DNA of 64,000 nt. It comes from Torreya grandis. Taxonomy: Eukaryota > Streptophyta > Pinopsida > Cupressales > Taxaceae. A program made the translations under genes and the position numbers. The notes under the pieces are model-generated. The model worked only from the letters and a program-made list of their open reading frames with translations. It was not told where the DNA came from and searched no databases. The stretch covers positions 2,182,501-2,246,500 of the forward strand of contig JARHVA010001175.1 in NCBI GenBank assembly GCA_037957365.1, given 5' to 3'. Of the stretch, positions 25,356-38,320 are shown in pieces; positions within the stretch are counted from its first letter, which is position 1; the number at the start of each line of letters is the position of its first letter.

Positions 25356-25689
25356 ATTATGGATAATTTAGAGGTACACCATGAATTTAATGCACATCCT
25401 CCTCCTTAGACATATGTAAATCAAATACATGTTATTATATGTATAATTACATGTGCATCAATAACACATATTATGATCACATTTGATAATAGTGAGCTTT
25501 TTATGATGATTCAAATACATCACACTCTTTATTCAATATTATATTAACACATAACTCATACAGAGTGTTATGATCAATAATGAGTCAAGTGAAAACACAT
25601 ATACAATGACCTTATTCACACTCTTAGGTAACATATAAATATTTAAAAGATACTTAAAAACAATTTAAATCATTTGATACACATACATA

Positions 25690-25960
25690 GATTACTCTTG
25701 AGCATATATTTCTACCCCTTCAAGTTGGTTCAATGATAATGTCTACTCCACTCCTATTAATACCGAACATAGAGGTATTTGACATGTTATTGGGACACCC
25801 TTGGATACGTAAGCATAGTATAGTGCCATCTAGAGTACATCAATGTCTCAAATATATATTTTTTAATCAAGAAGTCAAATTTGTATACATTCAATATGAA
25901 TAGACTCTATCAGTGATATCTCCTCTCCCCCCCACCAACATAGTCGGTTATTACACCTAT
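25690..25960 (+). pseudogene. Protease remnant of Tat-3
   Basis: The frame at 25,775-25,808 gives EVFDMLLGHPWIR, the Tat-type LLGRPWIH protease motif, followed by a VPSRVHQCLKYIF segment that fits VPSSLHQ-x-LKF. The catalytic D-N-G part upstream is not clear. Several stops. It follows gag by about 330 bp and no RT follows. Confidence 0.65.
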
Positions 25961-27312
25961 TCATGATCACAGTGTAGAGATAATTTTCACTCCTATGTAG
26001 GATCTTTCTATATGATCTATTCAAATAGGAGTAGCACACCCTCCTAGATAATAAGCTTCATGTCAAAGATTTATTTAGATATAAAAGAGATATTCATCTT
26101 CTATAGTGTGTACTATGTTAGTATCTAACATGGTTCAATATGTTCCATAATGAACACAGGAATTGAGACCTTATCCTACTATAAAACATACCCCACCACA
26201 TCTTTCATCCTTTAGAGTCACACATCCTACACAATATCCTATAAGAAGTGATTAGGACACTTACATTACAACATCCAATTCCTTTTTAGATTTCGATTCA
26301 TCTACAAGTAGTACTTTTCATTCACATAAATTAACACTCCTATTATATTAAATAAGCATGTACTATGGTAATCCCATTAATGGCATCATTATTTACTTTA
26401 TTTTACATTTGGTACACATTTCAAAAAAGTAAATAAATTAAATTATTTTTAAAATACAAAAATGTTCAAGATTTTCAAAAATACAAATATTTCAAAATAT
26501 TTCAAAAATACAAAATATTAAAAAGGAGGGGATTGATCAAGACATAAGTTGATAGTTTAATTCATTACATATGTTATTTATTACATATTTTGGTAGATAT
26601 CATATTTTTTTCATACACATGTGAATTTCACAAGACATGAGTGTGATGTAGGACATATATATTATACATGAATTTTTATATGTTGGACTCCCTTCTACCT
26701 AGTGGCCATGCCTATGTTGGTGGCATATTATTCTATAGGTTAAATTTTCATAGGTTATATCTACTTACAACCTCTCTACCATGTTTAGTTTCATATCTTA
26801 CAAGTATCTTACTAAATATTCATATCTTAAATTGTGTTACATGGATATGATACTTTGTTACGATGTGACATTGATACATATAGATGGTGTATAGTAATTT
26901 TCACTTGTTTTATGCTCCTTAAATGTTGTTACTTTCTTTCATAATAGGCTATACATTGCTTGATTATTGTGTGTGGCCACTTAGCCTTATGTGTGTGACA
27001 TCTTTGTGTCCCTTGATTGTGACATTCCTATGTACTTTTCATATGGCCCTTGGCCTTGTTGGTTGTAACATGTTCATGTCCCTAGTATTTTTAAATTGGC
27101 CTTATGTGTGACATTGCATAACATTGTATCTTGTGTTTTTTGTGCTTGATTAGTGGTGTCATGATCCATATCGTGCACTTTTACCACATAGTATAATTCA
27201 AAGATGGTTACTTTACTATGTGCGTCATTGATATATCTATATATACAAGACGCTTGTATGCATAAAATTATGTATGTTTCATACATGCCTTGATTCCATA
27301 TAATATACCATG
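25961..27312 (+). other. Tat-3 3' region, first part
   Basis: After a short decayed stretch similar to Tat-2 downstream of its protease, the DNA becomes non-coding. From about 26,560 it parallels the 3' regions of Tat-5 (52,960 on) and Tat-6 (46,500 on): a TACATATG...TTAT entry, ACACATGTG, GTGTGAT and a TATGTTGG-x-TCCCT landmark. The 60-odd-codon frames at 26,668 and 26,923 have no domain. The region is interrupted by Tat-4. Confidence 0.6.
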
Positions 27313-28514
27313 TGTAGACACACAAAATAGCATTTAAGATAAAATAGTACACTTAGGACCACACTTTTACACACATAACTCAAGACTTATTCTATGGAAT
27401 TTTGACCACATTCCTTAATTTTCCATGTGGATTAAATATTAATATAATCAAACTAATGATCTCATAATTTCCTTATTCCTCATGTAAAACAATTCAAGCT
27501 TATCCATAGACTACTTCATACTCCCAAATCAATTGTTTTTACTCTTAGGATAATAGTCTACCATTTGGATAGTTGCACTCCCTAATAGTGTATAGTTTTT
27601 CCACTCTTTTCCTCCCACCAAATATCAGCTAATTTATTAGTTTCAAATTCATGTAATAGGTCATCCCATAAGTTTAGTAAGCCCCATTCAGAGTAATTCC
27701 CAAAATATCACTATAAATCCACATTTTAAACCATTTAGTACACAATAATCTTGCATATTGAAAGGCACAAAAATTATAATACATATTGAGATAAAATACC
27801 TTGATTCTCCTAATTTTTAATACATACATCCTTGAGATAAAATATGAATACACTTCCAAGGTCATAAGTCATGGTTGAAGCACTTAATCAGACAAGGATT
27901 GTACCAGCATTTAGCATTTTTCACTAATATTTTACACACAACACTATAGCATGGGATAACTACATGGAGTTTGATCCCTCTTCAGATTAGTAGTATGTAG
28001 GAAATTATCAACATATGGGTTGTTTAGGTCAAGCACAACTTCAACTACTAACCCATTTTTACCTCATGATTGTATTTATCCTCTTGGTCTATTAAGCTAG
28101 GGTTACAAGTGAAGGAGAAGATACATAGTGGTTTTAATGATGGATAAAAGGATATCACATAGTCAAAAGAACACATAGGTGAAGGTGAACATGTCACAAA
28201 AACCTTAGATCTCCATCATCTACATGACATAATTGCTCCATAAGGATAACAGTGTCATGTGCCCTTGTAAAACCCTATTTCAAATTTGTGCATAGTCAAC
28301 ATAACTCCATAGTCAATTTTGATCTCAAAAATAGTTATGTTTCCAAGTTTTTTATTAAATTTATATTTCATTAGTAATTTCCATTTTAGCATATTTCTAA
28401 AAATTTCCAAATTAGTTTTTATCATTTATTGCATATCTATAGCATTCTAATTTCACATAGTAGTTTATCTTATCTAAGAAATTAATTCACTTATTTGTTT
28501 AATTCGATAAAACA
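27313..28514 (+). repeat. Left LTR of Tat-4
   Basis: 1,202 bp, from TGTAGACACA to GATAAAACA. After TA, a decayed primer site TTACTAAAC follows (compare TTGGTGAACCC in Tat-3). Long matches to the right LTR include the segments around 27,480/33,750 and 28,170/34,450. Confidence 0.75.
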
Positions 28515-29159
28515 TATTACTAAACTTATCTCTTGTTTGAATTTTTTAACACATAACCATATATATTTATAGGGTTTTAATCTTTTTTTTATATTTCTAA
28601 TTAGTATCTTAGGGTTTTTTTGTTTAATAAAGTATTTACTTTTAGCAATATTTCAAGTTTTCATTTCATATTTTATGCACTCTAAGATAGATATTTATAC
28701 TTCCCTTAGAATAATTATTAGATTAAGTGGAATTCCAATTAATTATACTCAGATTTATTTTGTTAAATCACATAACATTAATAACAACAAGGGTATATCA
28801 TAACCTTCAGATGTTAACAACCAACATGAGCATGTAGAGGTCAATGACACTACTTTAGAGCATGAGTAATGTGATGAAGATAACCTTGATCCTCAAGATG
28901 AACACCAAGATGTACTCCCACCTATAGGTGTTAAATAATGAAAATTTAATAAAGTGTAAGTTATGAAGAGTTTTTGAGAAATAATTTGTGAACAACCTCT
29001 AGAATATCATACCATTTTTTAAACACTTTTAGACATAAAAATTACAAGTATGTCACCATCACTTGAGACTTATACCCCCATGGATACCAATTTTATAGTT
29101 CATTTTATTATTGGGGTCACCTAAAGGCTTCAACAAATTAATCTAACAAATCATACTTA
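28515..29159 (+). other. Tat-4 leader, no gene seen
   Basis: AT-rich, stop-dense DNA between the decayed primer site and gag. Confidence 0.5.
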
Positions 29160-30220
29160 ATCATTCGGAATAATGACTTTAATTAGCACACATGCTTCTT
29201 CTTTCGATGTACAATCCCTTACACATGAGATCCAACCTTTGAAAACTAAGGTGTTACATTTGGAGTATGGTGATTCCAAATATAATTAGGCACTTGATTA
29301 TCAATTTATTACAAACTTCATTGGTATAACACATTATAGTCTATCCTCTACTTATAGGTTTTGTGTCACCCAAGCTTACATTATATGATGGAAAGGGTGA
29401 CCTCAAACAGCATCTAAAATCCTTCCACATAGCATGTTTGGACTATGTGTCAAATGATAGGTTATTAAATAAGTTGTTCCTAAAGAGTTTAAAATAATAT
29501 TATTTACCATGGATTTATGATTTACCTCATCAATTAGTGCATACATTCAATCCATTAGCTGAAATGTTTTTAACACATTTTTTAATCAATATTAGTGAAA
29601 ATATTTCATATGTTCATATTTCCCAATTCAAAAATAAATATAATGGGCCTATCACTGAATATGTCTTGAGGTAAAAGATTATTCTATCTAAAATGACAAG
29701 TATTATGATAGATAGATAATTATATGATATCTTCAAATAATGTTTTCTTCCACCCCTTCATGACTCCATCATGTTTAAGAAATTTATCTCATCCAAAGAT
29801 TTGTGCCACACAGTAAAGGAATGAGAATTCAAATTATTGTCCATAACTAAGCTTAAATATGAAACCAATATATATTCCACTATAAATAGTTCAAGTAATC
29901 TAATATACAAGGTGAAGTCAATTGATATTAATTATTATTAAAAGGAAAGTGTACATGTAGTTTCAAAGCCCACTCCATGCATTGTATTATCAGTTCCTCT
30001 AAGGAAATAGTTTACCAACCTACCAGAAGATCCATATAAGGTCTTCAAAACACTATTAAAATGCAATCTCATATATCTCCCTCCCATTAAAATGGTTGAC
30101 GTGGATATGCCTCTTTCAAAATGTTTTGATTAGAATGCATTTTATAATTTTCATAGTGCACCAGGACACACTACTAATATATGTATCATTTTGAGGCATA
30201 AGATTCAAGATTTGACATAT
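29160..30220 (+). pseudogene. gag pseudogene of Tat-4
   Basis: The capsid core reads LTLYDGKGDLKQHLKSFHIA then CLDYVSNDRLLNKLFLKSLK, and later IYDLPHQLVHTFNPLAEMFL. This is the same domain as in Tat-3 with fewer changes. The block PPLHDSIMFKKFISSKDLCH follows at about 29,750. The nucleocapsid end (about 30,120-30,220) keeps HSAPGHTTNICIILRHKIQD, the GHTT-x2-C knuckle half, although its first cysteine is replaced. Stops are present at several sites. The gag frame is the best preserved in the window. Confidence 0.8.
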
Positions 30221-30587
30221 GCAAACATAATTGATATGGGAACACCTATAGAGATTTTAAAAGCATAGCCAAGTGAAATTAAGTTGATGAAAATATTTAG
30301 TGGTCCTTTTGCTACACATACAAATAATGAGACAAAAAATACATGGGAGTACTTATGCATACAATGCACACCCTCCTTTAGTTTCATATCATTTTCCTAG
30401 ATAGGCACAACATCCATTTTTGAATGGAACCATTTGAATGCATACAAACATACTCAATCAATGTTAGCTTGTCTTTTCCTTTCCATTCTTATTCTGCTTA
30501 TTAATCAAACTGATCAGTCCATTTTTATATCAAATGAAATTACCAGAACAGAAGAGTTGATGATACTTCTAAGAAAGAAAAGGAAAT

Positions 30588-30745
30588 ACTTAAATTTACA
30601 CTCTTTATTCATTTGACCTCATCTCATTGATCACTATGGAACCATTTGTGCTATTTCAAGAGTGATCACATTTTTATATCATGAAATTGTTGATGATAAC
30701 TTAAATTTACACTCTTTATTCATTTGACCTCACATTGATCACTAG
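30588..30745 (+). repeat. 47-50 bp direct repeat, 111 bp apart
   Basis: The block beginning ACTTAAATTTACACTC and running to TGATCACTA occurs at 30,588-30,637 and 30,699-30,745 with only a 4-5 bp indel between copies. The high match against a decayed background suggests a local duplication after insertion. Confidence 0.8.
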
Positions 30746-30788
30746 CCTATTTAGAGTATCATGATTGATAATGGTTATAATTTGAATA

Positions 30789-30848
30789 TGTGCACAATGA
30801 CATTTCTTAATCACTAGATGTGCACAACCACATTTCTTAATCACTAGA
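30789..30848 (+). repeat. 30-bp tandem repeat x 2
   Basis: Units 30,789-30,818 and 30,819-30,848 differ at two adjacent positions only (TG versus CC after TGTGCACAA). Confidence 0.9.
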
Positions 30849-30929
30849 GATACATAGATTAGGGTTTTATTCCCACCATCACAGTCATATAAGGACTCAA
30901 TGGTCACATTTAGATCTCCATTGGTGAGA

Positions 30930-31110
30930 TTACATTACCATTATATTTTGGGCCAGCACATGTGTCCAATATGTTTAAATTAGTACCTAATGTAGGGTCT
31001 TTGATATATTATTAGGGCACCCTTGGATTTAGTAGATTCACACAATTCACTAGTTCTTAAAGTACATATATTCCAATAATTTCATCAAATTTTATGGTAT
31101 CCCATATGAA
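30930..31110 (+). pseudogene. Protease remnant of Tat-4
   Basis: RVFDILLGHPWI at about 30,993-31,030 is the Tat protease LLGRPWIH motif. The preceding catalytic triad region is lost. It lies about 700 bp after the nucleocapsid segment. No RT follows. Confidence 0.6.
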
Positions 31111-31621
31111 TACCCACTACCATAGATAGATATGGTCCTTACACAACATATTTCATTTGCACCACCTAAAAGGTCTCAACCTACTCAAAAATTTAAAAAA
31201 TAGGTACATACCCTTTAAGGAGGCCTATTTTTGAAAGGCCACTTCAACATAGATTTTTCATAGATTCTATGGAGATTCTCTCTACTCCTACACATCTCAT
31301 ATTGATCTTACAAGTCACTAAGGGTGTTTCACATAGGGCACCAACATAGGGTTTATGCACTCCATGATAGGTTCCCAAAATCCCTAGAGTTCATCATGCT
31401 CAACCACATGCATGACATGATACAAATCATCATTATGATCATGCCACTTATAGTATAGATGGAAATTAGTATTCAAATTCTAAATTTAGCTTAGTTTAGT
31501 CACAATAGTATGGCATTTTCCATTAATTAAAGGTCACCATTACTATCATGGACACAAGACCCACTAATTATGAGTCCCTTGCAAGAATCATCAATTAGTA
31601 TCCTTCTTTTATTTTTTTCAA

Positions 31622-31659
<38 letters not shown>

Positions 31660-33601
31660 TTAAATATTCCAAAAAAAATCAAAAATTAAGACTTATACAT
31701 GCTTATGTTTAGTTCATTTACATCAGTTAATTTGTATAGCATTTATTCTGTACTTATTTATATATAGTTTCATATCATATATGCTTCATAAATGTACATG
31801 ATTGAATAAAAAACATACATGTTTCCATCTACATAACTATTTTTAGGTTATTTTCATTCTCTCAGACTCAAAAACTATAAATAGATAAAATCACCCTATT
31901 TAGATAAAAGTGCCATACATTGTTGTCATATCCCACTTACCATGTCCTAGTGAGAATAAGTTATCAATTATTAGATCCAAACAACACATAATCCTCTTAC
32001 AATTTATATAAAAATCACCAAGCTCATTAGGGGCATACTATACATATGTTCTATCCTTCTTTGTTTATCCCTTATTATTCATGTTTTAGTCGTTTACATT
32101 CCATAAAATCTATCATTATTGTTCCCTTATTTACACTTTTAAATATTACTAGGTATATAAGTTGTTAAATATACTAGTGTTATAAATGGCTTAGTTTGAT
32201 CAATTTCATGTATTCATGCATGTTTTTCATGTTTGTTTTCTCACTTCATGTCTTGTGTGTATTCTCTATTTTGGTTTGTGGACATTTTAACATGCCTTTA
32301 TGTGTACCTAAAATTCCTTCATTGTAATTTTATATGCATGTGAGTGTCATTTTAACGTGTACCTTGTATGTGGCCCTTGGCCTTCTATTATGTGTTTTGT
32401 ATGCTTTGTGTGTACTCTTTATTTGTGTGCATCATGGTCATGACACTTGTTTGATCAGTTTTTGATGCCATGATAGACATCAGTTATCTTCCCAACATTT
32501 TAATGCCATGATCAATATCATGTATCCCTCTTCAATTTGTTTTAGTACATCTTTACATACTCAGTTTGGTCACTTATCTACATGCCTAATTACTAACATT
32601 TATCTTGACAATGTCACTATGTATGCTTGTTTCTACATACATCTCACATTATTATTTTTCTCTATTTATATTTATGGTGATGCCATGTTCCTCCATGTTA
32701 TCATTACTACTTAGATTAACATATTGTCATATCATATCATGCATAACTTTTTATTTTGAGTTAAATTATTATGCAAGATCAATAACTCACCTCAAAATAT
32801 GGGCATATATAGTGTCTTATCTTAGAGACTAAGCTCCTACAATATAGTACATAGACATAAATGTGTAGGTCTTATATAGTTGGTTAAGTTTCATACACAA
32901 AAACCACATATAATCTAATTTTAAATAGTATCACACCATTTGGATAAGGCACAGGTTAGCCGAGTCCAAAATAGTGTGTTGTTATCCCAATAGGAAGAAA
33001 AAAGTCATTTATAAAAATTCTTAGAAACCCAACTAGTAAAATATAATTTGTAATAGATACACAGTTAGAATTTTTAAAAAAATACTTAGGTACCTAAATC
33101 ATATTATATTTTTAAACCATTTATGTGTTATTTTTCACCATAATAATCTATTAGAATTCATACACAAATTTTGAACTACTTCACTTTATTGGGTATGCAA
33201 TGATGGATTCAAGAACACCTTGAGGTATTAATCACACTCACCCTTCAATGAGGATTTAGGTATGCATGGTTCAATCCAAGATATTTGATGTAGATGAAAT
33301 ATCCAAGGGTTTTACCCTTTCCAGTCACCAATTTTTCACTAGAAGACACAATGGCTTACATACATAATTAGGTGTATTAATTCTATGTTAAAAAATCTAT
33401 AAGTTTCTTTGTATTTACCTTGATTTCCATATTAAGTAAGGACTAATTTTATACATGTTTCATTATAGGTTTTCATGAAGCATAGTTCATCATTGTGGCC
33501 TACATTCAATATTGTGCTTCATAGGTAAGTTTAGTTACATTTTTTTTCTTTTTACTCTAGTACTTTCACTTTTTTTCATTACTAAAATAAAAGGAGGAAA
33601 A
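31111..33601 (+). other. Tat-4 3' region and purine tract
   Basis: Non-coding, with a (TA)n run at 31,625-31,655. From about 31,700 it resembles the 3' regions of the other Tat elements (TACATG-rich, TGTGTGTA...CTTTG-rich stretches). It ends in AAAAGGAGGAAAA directly before the right LTR. Confidence 0.55.
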
Positions 33602-34860
33602 TATATACATATAGATTAACATTAAGTTTTAAATAATTCACTTGTACCACCATTTTTACACACTTAGCTCATGCCTTATTCCATGGCCTTTTGACAACTT
33701 TATTTCAATTTCCATGTAGATGGCATATTCCTATAAACAAATTAATGATACCATAATGTCCTTATTCTTCATGTAAAACAAATTAGGCTTATCCACATAT
33801 TTTTACATACTCTTGTATTGGTTATTTTTACTCATATGACAAAATCACACCATTTAGATAGTAGCATTCCCCAACTATATGTAGTTCTATCTCTCTAATC
33901 CTCTCAAAAAATAATGGTTATTTTTTTAATTTTAAATTCATGTAATGGGTCATTCTATAATTTTATCAAGCCTCATCTAAAGGTAATCCCAAAATATCAC
34001 TATAAATCCAATTTTTAAACCATTTTTCACACAAAAGGCTTCCATATTAAAAAGCACCAAAATTTTAATTGCACATTGAAATTAAATACCTTACTTCTCC
34101 TAATTAAAAATATATATAATCATAATGGCCTTGATCTAAAATCTAAATAAACTTACAAGGTCACAAGTCATAGTTGTAGCACTTAATCAGATATGGATTG
34201 GACCATAATTTAGAATTTTACACCAATTTTTTAGACACACCATTATAGCATGAGAGAGTTACATGCAGTTTGATCCTTATTCAAAGCATTGGTATGAAGG
34301 TATTTCTCAATAGATGGGTGTTGAGGTCAAGCACAACTTCACATGCTAACTCATTTTTACCTTATTATATTTTTCCTCTTGGTCTATAGAGTTAAGGTTA
34401 CAATTGAAGGAGAAGTTACAAAGTGATTTTTGAAATGGATTAAAGGTTCTCATGTAATCAAAAGAACACATAGGTGAAGGTGAAACTGTCACATAAATAT
34501 CAATTATCCATCATTTATAGGATATCAGTGTTCCCTAAGGATGACAATGCATTGTGACCTTGTCTAGATTTAATGCTCTTGTCTAGAGATCCGGAAAAAC
34601 TCTATTTCAAATCCGTAATCAATCAACATAAATCCCTAGTAAATTTTAATCTTAAACACAATCCTACATTATTATTTTCCATCTAAGTTCTATTTCTTCA
34701 TTATTTTCCCCTTTTAGCATATTTATAACTTTATTAAGATCCAAATTAGTTTGTGTCATTTATTGTATATATATATATATATATATATCATTTTTATTTT
34801 ACATAGAAGTGTATCTTATATAAGCAATTGATTCACTTATTTTCCAAATTTGGTTAAACA
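33602..34860 (+). repeat. Right LTR of Tat-4
   Basis: 1,259 bp, from TATATACATA to GGTTAAACA, with a (TA)n run at 34,766-34,788 absent from the left copy. Confidence 0.75.
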
Positions 34861-36146
34861 TTATGATAACTTACTCTCCACATGTTGATGTAAATATACA
34901 TGATTATATATTTATCACATGATTCGGTTAACTTTTCTTTTGATATGAATGACTTGTAGACTACATCACTCGTCTCAAAAAGATGGTATTACAATGGGCT
35001 AGTCATAGATATTCAAGCCTTCACAAGCCTAAAATTTAGATTTAATAATATAATACAAGTTTCAAAGATTCAAAGTAATTATTAAATCAAATACATGACA
35101 TATATTGCCACATTGATACATATTATGAGGGCATATGACATGTATATGTACTCACTTTATAGATATTTGAGTACATAATCATACACACTTGAATATATAT
35201 GTTTGGGCATATGTAAAATAGATGCACAAATAAAAGTACACATTTTCACATATAATTACAAGTCAACATATATATGCATGACATTCTATATCATTTACCA
35301 TAAATTGAGGGGGTATGATGTTGGTTCATGCACATATATACATTTTTCAAGTTCAAAAGGCATGATATTGGTTCATAGGCATATGCAATATAATATAATT
35401 TATATATAAAATAGTAAATTATTTTTATTTCACTTCAAATGTATTTCCACTATGGTCATGATTGAGGTATGAATATTCATAATTCTCTTTCAATCATGCA
35501 AATAGAATATAACTCTATCTACAATGGTGTGATTTGTTTTATTATGAGTAATGTATGTTTTAATCTAGTAACACTCAAGACATTGGCATTACTTATAGTG
35601 AACCCATTATGTGGTTCCACCTTCTATTACAAGTGATTTACATTTAATTCTAGTGACATTCAATAGTATTGCCATCACTTCTAGTGAATCCCTCATGGTT
35701 CTATCATCTATTGGGGTTAGTATATTGGGTACTTTTACCATTCCCAAGAGTTGGATCATGCATATTTCCAACTCAAGGGCTTGATTAGTAATAAAAATTA
35801 GTAATTCATCACTCTCAATTTGCTAATGGTTCTCATGAGGAACCATATATCTAAGTACTTTGACAAAGGGTCAAATTTATCTAATGCTTCATCATGTTTT
35901 ACGAGTTACAGGGCAACATGGTTTCATCTCCATACAAATATACTCCTTCCTTGCTCTCCTTTCAATTTAAAATTTCAAAGTTTAAATTTTTCAAAATTTC
36001 AAATATAGTAACTATTTCATGTGTTTTTGTAGAGTTTGATAAATTGAGTGCCCTACATAATTGGAGTTTCCTATAAAAATATAAAGTGTGTTGTACACAC
36101 TCAGATTATTCTTTCTCCTTTACTCTAGCAATTTCATTACTATAAT
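34861..36146 (+). other. Tat-3 3' region, second part
   Basis: The 3' region resumes after Tat-4. It includes two degenerate units of the GGGGG-x-ATG repeat (about 35,310 and 35,355) and a hairpin GTGTGTTGTACACAC at 36,086-36,100. The hairpin and the following CTCTAGCAATTTCATTAC occur at the same place in Tat-5 and Tat-6. No gene is seen. Confidence 0.65.
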
Positions 36147-36160
36147 AAAGTGGGGATAAA
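36147..36160 (+). promoter_or_regulatory. Polypurine tract of Tat-3
   Basis: AAAGTGGGGATAAA abuts the LTR start TGTAGATACA. Confidence 0.7.
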
Positions 36161-36549
36161 TGTAGATACATAAATTTAGTCACAAGTAATTGACAATGTT
36201 AATTCTTGACATATCTTAAACCACTTGAATTTATATCAAATACATTATGCTTATTTGCCATTTTTCTAGCCATTTATCTATCTACATGCTTGACCCATCT
36301 GATTATTATCACTACTACAAATAAATTTTCAATTCAATGTTCAAACAGCTTTATATAATTAACAAATTTATCTCATCATTAGGTTAGTTGTCCTTACTTG
36401 TTTTTTGGACATGTCCACACTATGCAAAATTTGTCCCCAGGCCATTTAAGGGCTAGTTTCAAAAATTATAAGTATACATATGGGTCATCCCATACATTTC
36501 TCAAGTCATCTAAAGGAAATTATTCAAAAATATCACTATATAAACAAAT
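36161..36549 (+). repeat. Right LTR of Tat-3, first part
   Basis: Homologous to 14,886 to about 15,277. It is cut at 36,549 by Tat-5. The continuation is at 56,309. Confidence 0.8.
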
Positions 36550-37888
36550 TATATATACTAAAATATGATTTATGTAATGCCTCAGTCTCATACACTTGGT
36601 ATATTTCTATCATGGTTGTACCTTTCAGTTATAGACCTACCCATAGCCAAAAGGCTCACATTATTATCTCTTTGTGCCTAAATTTATTATCTCTTAGTCT
36701 AATAATTATTATTCTAATGACCATGCCTTTTATATTATTCAAAAAACTTTAAACCTAGTCATTATCCTTCATTACCAGTTTTGGACCTGTACCTATTTTC
36801 TAGCTTCATAGACACTTATGTCCCAAGTGGACACATGTGTCAACACAAGTGTCCACTTTTCTTACAGAGTGTTTAGAACCTAAAATTCATCCAGTTTTCA
36901 ATTGAAACATATCCTAAATGTCAGCTTAAGTGCTTTGGTGTGAGATATTTTCAAAAGGGATTAGTATATATCTAAGATCAACCCTTGTTCATTCCTCTCC
37001 TAACAAATCCTAGGAACTCACAAGGAAATATATCAAGAAGTAAACAATAAAGCATTCAAGTGAGAAAACCTTCCCTAGTCATACTTGTTTATATATAAAT
37101 CATAGGAGAAATATTCCCATAGGTTTGAAGCATTAAAAATTAGTTTATGAGCCATATTTTCCAAGTTACAAGCTAGGTCACTACGTGTCTTTGATTATCA
37201 CACATTCATCTTTGTGCACACATAATCCAACATGAAGGGGATAACTACATAATTTTAAGACCCTTTTCAAAGTATTAGATATGTAGTCAACACCCATTGA
37301 CATAGGGTTCATTAGGGCATATTGACACTGTGAGCCGACTAACCCATTTTTTGATAGTCACTCCAAGGGTGAGGAAGATAGGGTTTAATAATTTGACAAG
37401 GAGTGACCTCATATGAATGTGATCTATATACATTAAAATAAAGATGACAAAAACCCAGAATAGCCTAGTTGGTTTCATCTAGATCTATTCAATATTTTTT
37501 ACAAGACACATGTATCAAAGTTAAACATCTACATCGATGCAACTATCTAGATCTAAAATAAGCATATGATACCACATAAAGAATATTCCTAGATAATGGT
37601 GATTATTCTAGGATCATCTTCTAGGCCACTTACAACCTATTTTAGATCAAACTTGTATGAGCATAGTAAACCAGTTAAGTATCATTTGATTCCAAGCTCA
37701 TTATAATATCTATCAATAGTTGTACTTTACTATTTTTAGCAATCTTGATTATATAAATTCATAATACTATTTGTCTAAGTTTTTTATTAATTGGTTAGCT
37801 CATTAGGTTAGTTCACCATCCTTATTTAAAATCTAATCTAATACCCCTTAACCTAATATATGCCCTTATTTAAATTTAGGGTTAAACA
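36550..37888 (+). repeat. Left LTR of Tat-5
   Basis: 1,339 bp, from TATATATACTAAAATATG to GGTTAAACA. It matches 54,941-56,308 over its length and is also recognisably related to the Tat-6 LTRs (CCTCAGTCT-x-ATACACTTGG near the start). Confidence 0.85.
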
Positions 37889-37904
37889 TTTGGTGAACCT
37901 AACA
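37889..37904 (+). promoter_or_regulatory. Primer-binding site of Tat-5
   Basis: TTTGGTGAACCTAACA directly after the LTR end CA. Confidence 0.75.
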
Positions 37905-38320
37905 TTTGGTCTCAAAACCCTAGTTTGACCCTTAGGGTACCCTATTTTTTCTTTGATTTTTAAGTTATAAATTGAAAATATTTCAAAATCATATTTCCAT
38001 TGACTTTCAAATAATTAATCATTGATTCACATATTATTTATTTCCTTTTCCAATATGTGATAATATTTTTATTATTATGATGCATGTATGGCTAACTCTA
38101 TATTTTTAAAGAAAAGGGGTCAAAAATCTGATAACAATATAAAAAATGTATTATTAGATACTTCTAAATGTTATAATGTTTATAATGAGCTTTTACATAT
38201 TACCACTAAGCATTATAGAGAATGCATGAAAAACTCCTCTTCTCTTTCCAATGTCATAGATTATTATAAGGATGTCATTGATATAAATTTCACTTTTGGA
38301 TTTATTGCATAAATTTTCCC
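37905..38320 (+). other. Tat-5 leader
   Basis: It contains a 74-codon frame (38,088-38,312) beginning MANSIFLKKRG, which recalls the MAN start of Tat-1 gag. It then passes straight into the linker that precedes the protease. There is no capsid core. LTR-X interrupts the sequence at 38,320: the target ...TTTTCCC and CCCATTACAAAGATG join to a stretch paralleled in Tat-6 at 44,790. Confidence 0.5.

Larger units (their letters stand above)
27313..34860 (+). mobile_element. Tat-4: gag-protease element inserted in Tat-3
   Basis: LTRs at 27,313-28,514 and 33,602-34,860 are homologous throughout. The second is preceded by a purine tract (AAAAGGAGGAAAA, 33,589-33,601). The putative target-site duplication is CCATG (27,308-27,312) versus TTATG (34,861-34,865). 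The two differences are both C/T, as expected from decay of methylated cytosines. Inside are gag (29,160-30,220), protease (30,930-31,110) and a long non-coding 3' region. RT, RNase H and integrase are absent. The element splits the 3' region of Tat-3. Confidence 0.75.
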
